Shown here piece by piece: positions 37,258-45,210 of a stretch of DNA of 64,000 bases. Below the pieces are notes generated by a model. The model was not told the origin of the DNA. It saw only the letters and a program-made list of their open reading frames with translations, and did no database searches. Position numbers and translations under genes: made by a program. Source of the stretch: Pseudoruegeria sp. HB172150 (GTDB taxonomy: Bacteria > Pseudomonadota > Alphaproteobacteria > Rhodobacterales > Rhodobacteraceae); contig NZ_JAATNG010000002.1 in NCBI RefSeq assembly GCF_013184805.1, positions 496,001-560,000 on the forward strand, read 5' to 3'. Numbering within the stretch: the first letter of the stretch is position 1; each line of letters opens with the position of its first letter.

Positions 37258-38183
37258 GCCGTCCTCCGCTGCTTCGTTCGCGGGTCGTGGTTCACGTGCT
37301 CACGCCATTCGCGTGCTAGATCGCGCATCTGCTCGTCGATTTTTTCGGGCAGGACGATCCTGATCCGAACGAATTGATCGCCTGCCTTGCCGTCCTTCGG
37401 GTGAATCCCCTTTCCTTTGAGCCTAAGGCGGTGGCCGGAAGACACGCCAGAGGGGATGGTCATCGACACATTACCGGAGATCGTTGAAACTTCGGCGCGA
37501 CCGCCGAGGACCGCCTCGTCGAATGATACCGGCAGCTCGACCTCGATGTTGTTGCCGTCTCGGGAGAATTGGGGATGCGGTCGGACGTGGACCGTAACGA
37601 GCGCGTCGCCAGGTTTTCCGCCGCCGATTCCTGGCTTACCTCTGCCTCGGAGCCGCAAAGTCTGACCCTCACGCAAGCCAGCGGGGATAGTTACCTCCAG
37701 AGCGTCGCCGCGGGTGAAGGCGAGCTTTTGCTTTGCACCAAGCGCCGCGTCGAGAAAGTCGATCTCAAGGTCGAAATGCAAGTCTCCGCCGTCCACCGAA
37801 AACGTTCCAGACTGTGTGCGGCGACCAGAGCCCCGACCGAAGATGTCGCCGAAGATATCGGAGAAGTCTTCGAAATCCTCGGAGCGGGCGTTGTAGGAAT
37901 AGCGGCCCTGCGGGTCGGAGCCGGCATAATCTCGGTAGTACTGCCTTTGCGGCTGTTCGTGGCCCGCTGCGTCGATCTCTCCTGCGTCGAAGCGGCGGCG
38001 CTTATCCGGGTCGCGAAGAAGGTCATACGCGCCAGACAGCGCCTGGAATGCGGCCTCTTTGCTTTTGTCGCCGGGGTGCAAGTCAGGGTGCAGTTCCTTG
38101 GCCTGCTTCTTATAGGCTTTCCGGATCTCGTTGTCTGATGCCGTTCTTTGGACGCCAAGGATTTCATAAGGATCGTCGCTCAC
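37254..38183 (-). CDS. cbpA: DnaJ-class curved-DNA-binding co-chaperone CbpA
   Basis: 309 residues. J domain at residues 4-68 (DPYEILGVQRTASDNEIRKAYKK) with the HPD motif in ELHPDLHPGD. A Gly/Phe/Asp-rich linker follows (EDFSDIFGDIFGRGSG). The two C-terminal beta domains carry VTIPAGLREGQTLRLRGRGKPG and MTIPSGVSSGHRLRLKGKG. There is no cysteine zinc finger, which separates CbpA from DnaJ. It acts with DnaK. Confidence 0.95.
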   Translation of the reverse strand: MSDDPYEILGVQRTASDNEIRKAYKKQAKELHPDLHPGDKSKEAAFQALSGAYDLLRDPDKRRRFDAGEIDAAGHEQPQRQYYRDYAGSDPQGRYSYNARSEDFEDFSDIFGDIFGRGSGRRTQSGTFSVDGGDLHFDLEIDFLDAALGAKQKLAFTRGDALEVTIPAGLREGQTLRLRGRGKPGIGGGKPGDALVTVHVRPHPQFSRDGNNIEVELPVSFDEAVLGGRAEVSTISGNVSMTIPSGVSSGHRLRLKGKGIHPKDGKAGDQFVRIRIVLPEKIDEQMRDLAREWREHVNHDPRTKQRRTA

Positions 38184-38306
38184 GTATCAATCTCCGACTG
38201 GGACGTGCGAATGGTTACAACATCATTTAAGAGTGCGTATCGTCAGCGCCAAGTCTGGCGGTATCCGTGAAGGCGCCCGGTTTAAAGGTGGTATCCGTCT
38301 GTCGGC

Positions 38307-38350
38307 GGCGTGCAGGCGTTTAGAAGAAGGCGTGCAGGCGTAAAGAAGAA
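38307..38350. repeat. tandem 22-bp direct repeat, two copies
   Basis: Copy one is 38307-38328 and copy two 38329-38350. They start GGCGTGCAGGCGT and end AGAAGAA, and differ only at two adjacent bases (TT versus AA). They lie just after the stop of the mini-bactofilin gene. A further short duplication, GGTATCCGT, is found nearby at about 38263 and 38289. Confidence 0.7.
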
Positions 38351-38360
38351 ATGGTACGCC

Positions 38361-38588
38361 TCAGACCCCGGAGATGATTGACCCGCCGCGATTGATTGTA
38401 TCGCCGGCAATCATCGCTTCCAGCCGAACAACCGCGCCTGTCTCGACTACGAGGTTGCCGCCGACCATACCTTTCAGGGTCAACTCCACATCTTGGGCGA
38501 CCGTCGCGTTTCCACCGACCAAAACGTCGAACTCTCCGCTCTCGGCGAAGGTATGATCCCCCATGATAAACGAACCGTTTCGTTGCAT
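38361..38588 (-). CDS. small bactofilin-like polymer-forming protein
   Basis: 75 residues from ATG 38588, which has AGGAGG six bases upstream; a longer frame to 38765 has no such site and looks non-coding. The sequence has the short repeating beta-strand pattern of bactofilins: FDVLVGGNATVAQDVELTLKG, then MVGGNLVVETGAVVRLEAMI and AGDTINRGG. Bactofilins usually have a ~110-residue beta-helix core, so this is either a minimal form or a half-length relative. It stands alone between cbpA and the second EPS block. Confidence 0.6.
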   Translation of the reverse strand: MQRNGSFIMGDHTFAESGEFDVLVGGNATVAQDVELTLKGMVGGNLVVETGAVVRLEAMIAGDTINRGGSIISGV

Positions 38589-38890
38589 GCATCCCCTCCT
38601 GCCATTCACCCGTACAAACCTATTCTGTCTAACGGAGTCGTAAAGGGGAACCGGCAGTATTCCGAACGGCAGTACCGCTCGGAAACGGTGTTTCAGGACA
38701 CAATTGGCTAGTCCAGATTGTGCGGGGTCGGGGAAGGGATTGATGCGGCCCTCGAAATCGGTCACGGACGAAACCGGATCATAACCATATCGGGCGTGCA
38801 GAGCCTTTGCCCCGTTTCGCTCAGTACATTAGCTTCGCTTGACCACTGGAAGGGAACCGCTTTGATTGGGCCCGCGATTGGAAAGCCAGA

Positions 38891-39772
38891 ATGAGTACAC
38901 CTAAGGTGACATTGGAACGGCCACTGGCCAAGCCGCCGCTGCCGACTCTCATCTGGCGCCATGTTGAGCTGCGTGTTCGCAAAGCGACCAGTTCGATGCG
39001 CGCGCTGCCAGATTTTGTGATCGCAGGTGCCCAGAAATGCGGAACCAGTTCAATGCACCAGTATTTCCTGCAGCATCCGTGCCTGTTACCGGCTTCAATC
39101 AAGGAGGTACACTTTTTTGACGGTGGGCTTGATCCGAACTGGGACAAATATGCTGAAGGCGAGACGCTCTACCGAAGCTATTTTCCTCTTCGGTCTAGAG
39201 TAAACCGCAAAAACGCGCTGTGTTTCGAGGCGTCACCGGACTATATATTTAATCCGGTTGCCGCTGAGCGCATGGCGCAGATTATCCCGAATGCAAAAAT
39301 TGTCGTTCTGCTGCGCGACCCGGTGGAGCGCGCGATCTCGCATTATTTCCACGAGCGTCGCAGGGGACGCGAAACGGAGTGCATCGAGATTGCCTTCGCC
39401 CGCGAGAATGAGCGCCTTGCCGTACCGATGGAGCAGAGAGCCTATAAAGATACGGTGTTCATCAATCAGTCCTACAAGTTGCGGGGCCGTTACGCCGAGC
39501 AACTTGAACTATTGTACCGGCACTTTCCCGTTGAGAACGTTCTCGTAATCGAGTCCGAAGCATTTTTCGAGGAACCGATGACGTCACTCGAACAGGTACT
39601 GGCTTTCGTCGGGATGGAAAGCTTCCCGGTGACGATTGACGTCAAGCCGACGGGCAAAGGTGCAAACCGAACCGAAGTTCCAAATAGCATTCGGGACCAT
39701 CTTTCAGATTATTTTTCAGAGCCGAATGAAGCGCTCGCAGATCTGCTTGGGCGTCGGTTTCGATGGATGTGA
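38891..39772 (+). CDS. PAPS-dependent sulfotransferase
   Basis: 293 residues. The 5'-phosphosulfate loop is FVIAGAQKCGTSSMHQYFLQHP (about residues 42-63, here split by family convention), followed by KEVHFFDGGLDP, ASPDYIFNP and the 3'-phosphate site VVLLRDPVERAISHYFHERRRG. This pattern is that of heparan-sulfate-type carbohydrate sulfotransferases. The gene opens the second EPS block, and its end overlaps the next glycosyltransferase by 10 bp. It is the second of three sulfotransferase-fold genes in the window. Confidence 0.9.
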   Translation: MSTPKVTLERPLAKPPLPTLIWRHVELRVRKATSSMRALPDFVIAGAQKCGTSSMHQYFLQHPCLLPASIKEVHFFDGGLDPNWDKYAEGETLYRSYFPLRSRVNRKNALCFEASPDYIFNPVAAERMAQIIPNAKIVVLLRDPVERAISHYFHERRRGRETECIEIAFARENERLAVPMEQRAYKDTVFINQSYKLRGRYAEQLELLYRHFPVENVLVIESEAFFEEPMTSLEQVLAFVGMESFPVTIDVKPTGKGANRTEVPNSIRDHLSDYFSEPNEALADLLGRRFRWM

Positions 39773-40905
39773 TTGAAGCGCCAAGCCTGGTTCCCGGCCG
39801 GGTTTCCCTTATCGTGCCATGTTACAATGTCGAGCGATATTTGGGTGATTTCTTAGATTCGGTGGTGCAGCAAACCTACAAGCATCTGGAAATCATCCTG
39901 GTCAACGACGGCGCCAATGAAGCGACGACGACTCTGTTGCGAGACGCTGTTCCGAGACTCGAGTCGGAGAGTTACATCGTCAAGCTGATCGAGCAGGCGA
40001 ACAAAGGTCTTGGTGGCGCTGTCGATACAGGGCTCAAGCATTTCTCCGGCGAATTCCTAATGTGGCCCGACCCCGACGACTGGTTGCTTCCGAATTCCGT
40101 TGAGCGACGGGTTGCTTTGCTGCGAAAGAACCCGGAGGCTGGATTGCTCCGTACCAACGCACAGCTCTTTATCGAACTCAGCCAGAAATTTGAAGGGTAC
40201 TTCATGCCGTGTGATTCCGAGCCGCACTGGCAGGACGGTTTCTTCGAAGACCTCTTCTTTATGCGGAATTACCATGCTCCGGTTTGCCATACGCTCCGGA
40301 GCAGAGACTTCCTGACGGCAAACGCGCGGCGTGAGATCTTCCACACCTCGGTATCCTCCCAGAACTTCCAAATGTTAGCGCCGGTTGTCGAGAAATTTCC
40401 TGTCCTCCAGGTGCCTGAGGTACTTGCAGTGTATCGCGTACGCGCGGATTCCCGCTCCCGGGCCCCATCCAAAAGCCCCGACAAGCTAGTAGCTCGTTTT
40501 GACCAGATCATAGAATTGATTTCGAACACGCTACCGAGACTGGAAACCTATCAAGAGAGAGCTGCAGAACAGGTTGTTAACTACCATTGGCGGAACAACA
40601 TGCTACCGACCACTTTCCGCGGCGGAATGGAAAAAAAATCTATGGATGTGATTGAGCGGAGCTCATTGAGCGTTAATCGTAAGGCGATTGCATCCGCTCT
40701 CGTTCGAATTCGCTGCAACGGGGCACTATCCGGATTCGACCGGCAGACGGGCCGAGTTATTTCCCGCGCGCTTGCACGGCTGTTTGATGCAATAGTGAGG
40801 ATGCCAGAGCAAGAAGTCCGCTGGGGTGCGGGGCCGTTGTGGTCCGGTGCGCAGCTCACTCCCCCTGTAAGTGCCCGTAGGCAGTCACCAGATCCACGAA
40901 ATTAA
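39763..40905 (+). CDS. family 2 glycosyltransferase
   Basis: 380 residues. GT-A start VSLIVPCYNVERYLGDFLDSVVQQTY, IILVNDGANEATTTLL and a DXD-equivalent WPDPDDWLLP near residue 108. The second half is helical and of unknown use. The start lies inside the sulfotransferase gene, suggesting coupled translation, so the sugar added by this enzyme might be the one sulfated. That link is inference. Confidence 0.85.
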   Translation: MDVIEAPSLVPGRVSLIVPCYNVERYLGDFLDSVVQQTYKHLEIILVNDGANEATTTLLRDAVPRLESESYIVKLIEQANKGLGGAVDTGLKHFSGEFLMWPDPDDWLLPNSVERRVALLRKNPEAGLLRTNAQLFIELSQKFEGYFMPCDSEPHWQDGFFEDLFFMRNYHAPVCHTLRSRDFLTANARREIFHTSVSSQNFQMLAPVVEKFPVLQVPEVLAVYRVRADSRSRAPSKSPDKLVARFDQIIELISNTLPRLETYQERAAEQVVNYHWRNNMLPTTFRGGMEKKSMDVIERSSLSVNRKAIASALVRIRCNGALSGFDRQTGRVISRALARLFDAIVRMPEQEVRWGAGPLWSGAQLTPPVSARRQSPDPRN

Positions 40906-40945
40906 TTTTCTCTCTCAATATGCAATAGCTCAGAAGGCAGAAGAG

Positions 40946-41947
40946 ATGCGCACACTGAAAACCCTTGCCCGCTCTCTGCTGGGAAGTAGGTATCAGAACT
41001 ACCTCGTCTTCCGTTACCGGCGTAAGTTGAAGAAACAATATGCTTACGATTTTTCTCGCTACTCAGAAGCGGCGTACAACTCTTGGTCCGATGCATCGCG
41101 GGAGACTTTGGAAGCACAGGTCGTCCTCGAATATCATAGAATTGAGAAAGGGCTCGCACTTCCAAACCCAAAACCATTGTTCGGATTAGACGTAGTGCGT
41201 GGCTTGATTGAGTCTGTCACTCATTTCGAAACCTGCTTCGGCTCAACATTGGCAACTGAACGGGCGCGCGCTGCCATCGCGTCCTATGTGGATTTCAATG
41301 GAAATGAACCGGAATTAGACTTCATTCCTGCTTCGTTCCGAGTTTTGAAGGAGCCACGCGCTACAATCGAAATCTCGAGAAAAGAGCTTGAGCAATCTAC
41401 AAAAATCGGATTCGAAGAATTTGCGCGAAGCAGACATAGCATTCGCAACTTCAGTGGAGCTCCTATTGACGTCGAACAGATACTCGAGGCGGTCTCAATT
41501 GCGCAGACGGCACCGTCTGTCTGCAACCGCCAATCGGGCCGCGTGCATGTAATGGTTGGCCGTGAACAGATCGATAAGGCGTTGAGCTTCCAGAATGGAA
41601 ACCGAGGATTTGGTCACCTTGCCGGCGCGGTTCTGATAGTAACTTCCGACATGAGGACCTTTGCGCATTCTTACGAACGCAATCAATGTTGGGTCGATGG
41701 CGGTTTGTTCGCCATGATGCTGAACCTCGGCTTGCACGCACAAGGCTTCGGCACATGCATGTTAAACTGGAGTGCGGATGCTGATCGGGACCAGAGTATG
41801 CGCAGCGCATTTGACATTCCAGACCATGAGTGTGTGATCACGATGATGGCTGTTGGGCATGTCCCGACGAGCTATCAAGTCGCCCGGTCAGCGCGTCCGG
41901 GCGTGGAGGCTGTCGCGACCGTTCACCAGGAATGTACCGAATGTTGA
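40946..41947 (+). CDS. nitroreductase-family flavoprotein of an EPS locus
   Basis: 333 residues. The C-terminal ~190 residues form an FMN-dependent nitroreductase fold: FARSRHSIRNFSGAPIDVEQILEAV, then APSVCNRQSGRVHVM, GHLAGAVLIVTSDM, WVDGGLFAMMLNLGLHAQGFGTCMLNW. The N-terminal ~140 residues (RTLKTLARSLLG..., RIEKGLALPNPKPLFGL) are an extra domain. Nitroreductase-like proteins next to polysaccharide pyruvyltransferases recur in EPS clusters, but the reaction is not established. ATG 40946 has a purine-rich AGAAGAG upstream. Base composition is visibly more AT-rich than in neighbours. Confidence 0.8.
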   Translation: MRTLKTLARSLLGSRYQNYLVFRYRRKLKKQYAYDFSRYSEAAYNSWSDASRETLEAQVVLEYHRIEKGLALPNPKPLFGLDVVRGLIESVTHFETCFGSTLATERARAAIASYVDFNGNEPELDFIPASFRVLKEPRATIEISRKELEQSTKIGFEEFARSRHSIRNFSGAPIDVEQILEAVSIAQTAPSVCNRQSGRVHVMVGREQIDKALSFQNGNRGFGHLAGAVLIVTSDMRTFAHSYERNQCWVDGGLFAMMLNLGLHAQGFGTCMLNWSADADRDQSMRSAFDIPDHECVITMMAVGHVPTSYQVARSARPGVEAVATVHQECTEC

Positions 41948-41995
41948 CAGACAGATTTACCGCGCATTTTCAGTTTGAAGCTGGCGGACTGTGAT

Positions 41996-43267
41996 ATGGA
42001 ACCAAAGACGATCCCGACCACTTCCCCGATTCTGTCCAGTTCAGATCAATTCTTGTTTGTCGGCAACGGCCCTTACCGCAATCGTGGTTGCGAGGCTATC
42101 GTTCGGGGCACGATGAAAATCCTGTCGGGGGTTTGGGGTGAAGCGGTCACTGCGCGAGCGGGTGTCATGGCGGCCCCATTAACTGTTGAAGATCAGCAGG
42201 CCGGAGAAATCGACCGGCGAGTGACGAATTTTCCGGTTTCTCATGTTGGTAGTCGGCTGAGCAAGAAATGGTGGATGGCACAGGCCAACAAGCGGCTGGG
42301 GACCGGCTTCCACCATCACTCCGAAGATCTGGCCGGCCACTACGAGGGTGTCAAGGCTGCGATGCAGTTGGGCGGCGACAATTACTCGCTCGATTACGGG
42401 CGCCCCTGGGATTACATCGCGCTGGATCGTTACCTGCAAAAGCGAGGAGTGCCGGTTTTTATCTGGGGTGCTTCGGTGGGGCCGTTCGAGGCGGACCCTG
42501 AATTTGCACCGACAATGTATGGGCATCTGAAAACGCTGGATGGAATTTTCGTACGCGAGACCGAGACGCTGGCCTATCTTGAAAGGCACGGAGTTTCGGA
42601 CAATGTGCAGCTCGTTGCCGACCCGGCTTTCGTGATGACGAAGTTCGCACCCGCCGACCCTACGGTTCGTTCGCTAGTCTGTGAGGAGACGATTGGCATC
42701 AACATCAGCCCGCTGGTTGCGCGCTTTTCTGCCGATGGCGGCACTGTTGACGAATGGCGCGAGAAAGCAGCCAAAATGATCATTGCCTGTGGGAAACGGA
42801 CCGGCCGGCCGATCCTCCTGATTCCGCATGTTGCCTCGCCGAAACCCGACGAAGACGATTATGCGTTTTTGCAGTCGCTACAGGCCAAGGTCGGTGACTT
42901 GGCCGGTGTATCTGTCGGGATCGCACCGGCACTGGGTGCAGCTGAACTCAAATGGATAATCGGGCACTGCGCGGTATTTGCCGGCGCGCGAACCCATTCG
43001 ACAATTGCGGCGTTGTCGAGCCATGTACCGACTCTGAGCCTTAGCTACTCGGTCAAATCCATCGGCATTAACAAAGACATCTTCGGGCACCAGGAGTTCT
43101 GCCATTCCGTCAAAACAATTACGCCGGATCAGTTCGCGGAGGTGATCGCACAGATGATCGACGATGCTGCTGCGATCCGCGCGTATCTGGATGAGAAGAT
43201 CCCCGGAATACAGGCAAGGGCACGCTCGGCCGGAACATTTTTGCGGAGCAAGCTGGAGGACCGTTGA
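41996..43267 (+). CDS. polysaccharide pyruvyltransferase family protein
   Basis: 423 residues. It probably transfers pyruvate from phosphoenolpyruvate to a sugar of the EPS, adding a ketal with negative charge. Family features: FLFVGNGPYRNRGCEAIVRGTM at the start, AMQLGGDNYSLDYG, FIWGASVGPFEADP, VRETETLAYLERHGV, LVADPAF, and the late FAGARTHSTIAALSSHVPTLSLSYSVKS. The start is likely ATG 41996; TTG 41975 is possible. It follows the nitroreductase gene by 48 bp. Confidence 0.88.
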   Translation: MEPKTIPTTSPILSSSDQFLFVGNGPYRNRGCEAIVRGTMKILSGVWGEAVTARAGVMAAPLTVEDQQAGEIDRRVTNFPVSHVGSRLSKKWWMAQANKRLGTGFHHHSEDLAGHYEGVKAAMQLGGDNYSLDYGRPWDYIALDRYLQKRGVPVFIWGASVGPFEADPEFAPTMYGHLKTLDGIFVRETETLAYLERHGVSDNVQLVADPAFVMTKFAPADPTVRSLVCEETIGINISPLVARFSADGGTVDEWREKAAKMIIACGKRTGRPILLIPHVASPKPDEDDYAFLQSLQAKVGDLAGVSVGIAPALGAAELKWIIGHCAVFAGARTHSTIAALSSHVPTLSLSYSVKSIGINKDIFGHQEFCHSVKTITPDQFAEVIAQMIDDAAAIRAYLDEKIPGIQARARSAGTFLRSKLEDR

Positions 43268-43268
43268 T

Positions 43269-44069
43269 TTGGACACTACGGGCAAATCGCTTCCATTGCT
43301 TGGCATGCGGACGGTGCTGATCCTGCGGAGCAGGGAGGCACGCGCATATGCTGCAGACCTAAAGGGGGCGAAGGCTAGCGACGGTAAGAAAAATGTCCTG
43401 ATCTTCGGTCAGGGGCGTGCTGGAACGACCCTGTTCGAGCAACTGATGTGCTCGACTGGGCAGTTCGTTGGGTATCACGAAGTTCTCAACACCGTCACAC
43501 GCGAGGTTCTCTGGCCAATTCGCTTCGTGCGTGGCCTTGGCCGGTGGGTTCCCGGGGAAAACGTCATTCTGCACGTTAAGCCGGAACATTTGGGTGGCGC
43601 GCGACGGCGGCCGGTAGACGAGCGGGCGTTTCTCGAGGCAATGCACGACGACGGATGGACTATCGTCCATATCCGGAGAGCAGACATCATCCGCCAGATG
43701 CTCTCAAAATACATTGCTAAAGCGCGTGGCGCTTATCACAAGACAGACGAGCAGGAAGAGAGGATCAACCTGCAAATCCCGCCACAGGAATTTTTGGAGC
43801 AGTACGAGCGGCGCACCGGTCTGTTGCAGAAAGAAGACAACATTCTGGAAGGGCTGCAACACCTGAAGATCAGTTATGAAAGTGATCTTGAATCGCCGGA
43901 ACGTCATCAGAGGACCATAGACGAGATACTTGACCAACTGGGATTGGAGCGGCGGCCGGTATCTACGGCGCTGAAGAAAATCACCACCGCACCTGCGAAG
44001 GACTATCTGTCGAATCTGAATGAGTTGCGCGAAGCCCTGACCGCGCGGGGCGTGGAGTGGACGTTGTGA
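43269..44069 (+). CDS. sulfotransferase-like protein
   Basis: About 266 residues. The P-loop-like segment NVLIFGQGRAGTTLFEQLMC resembles the 5'-phosphosulfate loop, and WTIVHIRRADIIRQMLSKYIAKA the 3'-phosphate-binding helix. The C-terminal part contains LKISYESDLESPERHQRTIDEILDQLGL. It is a more divergent member than the other two. TTG 43269 follows GGAGG at 43255-43259 and is the start chosen; ATG 43305 is the next option. It belongs to the EPS run. Confidence 0.72.
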   Translation: MDTTGKSLPLLGMRTVLILRSREARAYAADLKGAKASDGKKNVLIFGQGRAGTTLFEQLMCSTGQFVGYHEVLNTVTREVLWPIRFVRGLGRWVPGENVILHVKPEHLGGARRRPVDERAFLEAMHDDGWTIVHIRRADIIRQMLSKYIAKARGAYHKTDEQEERINLQIPPQEFLEQYERRTGLLQKEDNILEGLQHLKISYESDLESPERHQRTIDEILDQLGLERRPVSTALKKITTAPAKDYLSNLNELREALTARGVEWTL

Positions 44070-44105
44070 TTTGGCGGTCGGTGCACCTGTGGGAGTGGAG
44101 TTGAC

Positions 44106-45041
44106 GTGAACACGGATGTTAGCGTCGTTATCCCTTGTTACAACAAGATGCGCTACGTTGCGGCCGCTATCGAGAGCGCGCTTGCGCAGGAGTATCCTGT
44201 CGAGGTGATCGTCGTCGACGACGGTTCCACCGATGGCAGTCTCGACGAGATCAAGCGCTTTGACGGTCGGATCCGCTGGGTCACTGGGCCGAATCGCGGC
44301 GGCAGCGCGGCAAGGAATATTGGGATTGGGATGTCGGACAGCACCTGGATCCAGTTTCTCGATGCGGACGATATATTGCCGACAGGCAAGATTATGGCTC
44401 AGGTCGCCGCGATGAAGGGGGCGCCAGCCAACGCGTTGGCGTTCTGCGGATGGTCCCTTTTGCATGACGACGGCAAGGTTGAACCACCGGACTCGCGCCA
44501 GTTCTGGCACGAATATCCCGATGGTATCTCCTTACTGATCGAGATGTGGTACGACGGCGGTTTCTTTCCGCCGCATGTCTGGCTTGTTCCGCGCAGCCTG
44601 ATCGAATTGGCCGGGACCTGGGACGAAACGCTGACTGGCGACGATGACGGAGAGTTCATTGGGAGAATGCTGGCTGCCTCGTCCGAACTGCGGTTTTGCT
44701 GTGATATCAACGTCATGTATCGTGATCCCCCGGAAGGGTCAGTCAGTCGCGACAAGTCATTGAAGTCGGCACGCAGTTTCTGGCGTGCGTTTGAGAGCGT
44801 ATCCGGCCACCTTCTCGCACAGCGAACCGACGAGCCTACGCGCAAAGCGTGCCTGGCTCGGGTGCGCAAAACGGCTTATGCGTGGCGTGAAGTCCCCGAA
44901 GTCGTGGAAAAAGCAGCCGCTTGGGAAAAGTCCAGCGGCCTCTTCGATTTCAGCCCGACACTGCCTACGAAGACGCGCTATCTTGTGGGATTCTTCGGTC
45001 TCAAACGCGGGTTGAGGCTACGACGCCTATTGTCCGGCTGA
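44106..45041 (+). CDS. family 2 glycosyltransferase
   Basis: 311 residues. Motifs: VSVVIPCYNKMRYVAAAIESAL, VIVVDDGSTDGSLDEI, and FLDADDILPTGK. GTG 44106 has GGAG upstream. It closes the second EPS block and converges on the tRNA-Sec gene 73 bp further on. In its mid part (WLVPRSLIELAGTWDETLTGDDDGEF) it resembles the glycosyltransferase at 1152, with a similar acidic block at the same place. Confidence 0.88.
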   Translation: MNTDVSVVIPCYNKMRYVAAAIESALAQEYPVEVIVVDDGSTDGSLDEIKRFDGRIRWVTGPNRGGSAARNIGIGMSDSTWIQFLDADDILPTGKIMAQVAAMKGAPANALAFCGWSLLHDDGKVEPPDSRQFWHEYPDGISLLIEMWYDGGFFPPHVWLVPRSLIELAGTWDETLTGDDDGEFIGRMLAASSELRFCCDINVMYRDPPEGSVSRDKSLKSARSFWRAFESVSGHLLAQRTDEPTRKACLARVRKTAYAWREVPEVVEKAAAWEKSSGLFDFSPTLPTKTRYLVGFFGLKRGLRLRRLLSG

Positions 45042-45114
45042 GTTTAGACAGGCGGATGCCCGGCCTCTCTGAAGGGCCACCAGACTGTGTCAGTCGTACT
45101 GCCCCTAAGTAGTT

Positions 45115-45210
45115 TGGCGGAAGAGAATGGGAGTCGAACCCACCTAGGACTGGCTGACAGTCCCACCCGGATTTGAAGTCCGGACGCCCCACCGGGGACG
45201 CTTCTCTTCC
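45115..45210 (-). tRNA. selC: tRNA-Sec (UCA anticodon)
   Basis: The 96-nt RNA folds as a selenocysteine tRNA. It has an 8-bp acceptor stem (GGAAGAGA with TCTCTTCC), a D arm with 6-bp stem, an anticodon stem CCGGA/TCCGG and a loop CTTCAAA with anticodon TCA at 45176-45174. A long extra arm (GGACTG-TCAG-CCAGTCC region) and a TTCGA T-loop follow. The 3' GCCA is encoded. It reads UGA and works with SelA and SelB encoded directly upstream on the same strand. The selB frame ends inside it, at 45144. Confidence 0.97.
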
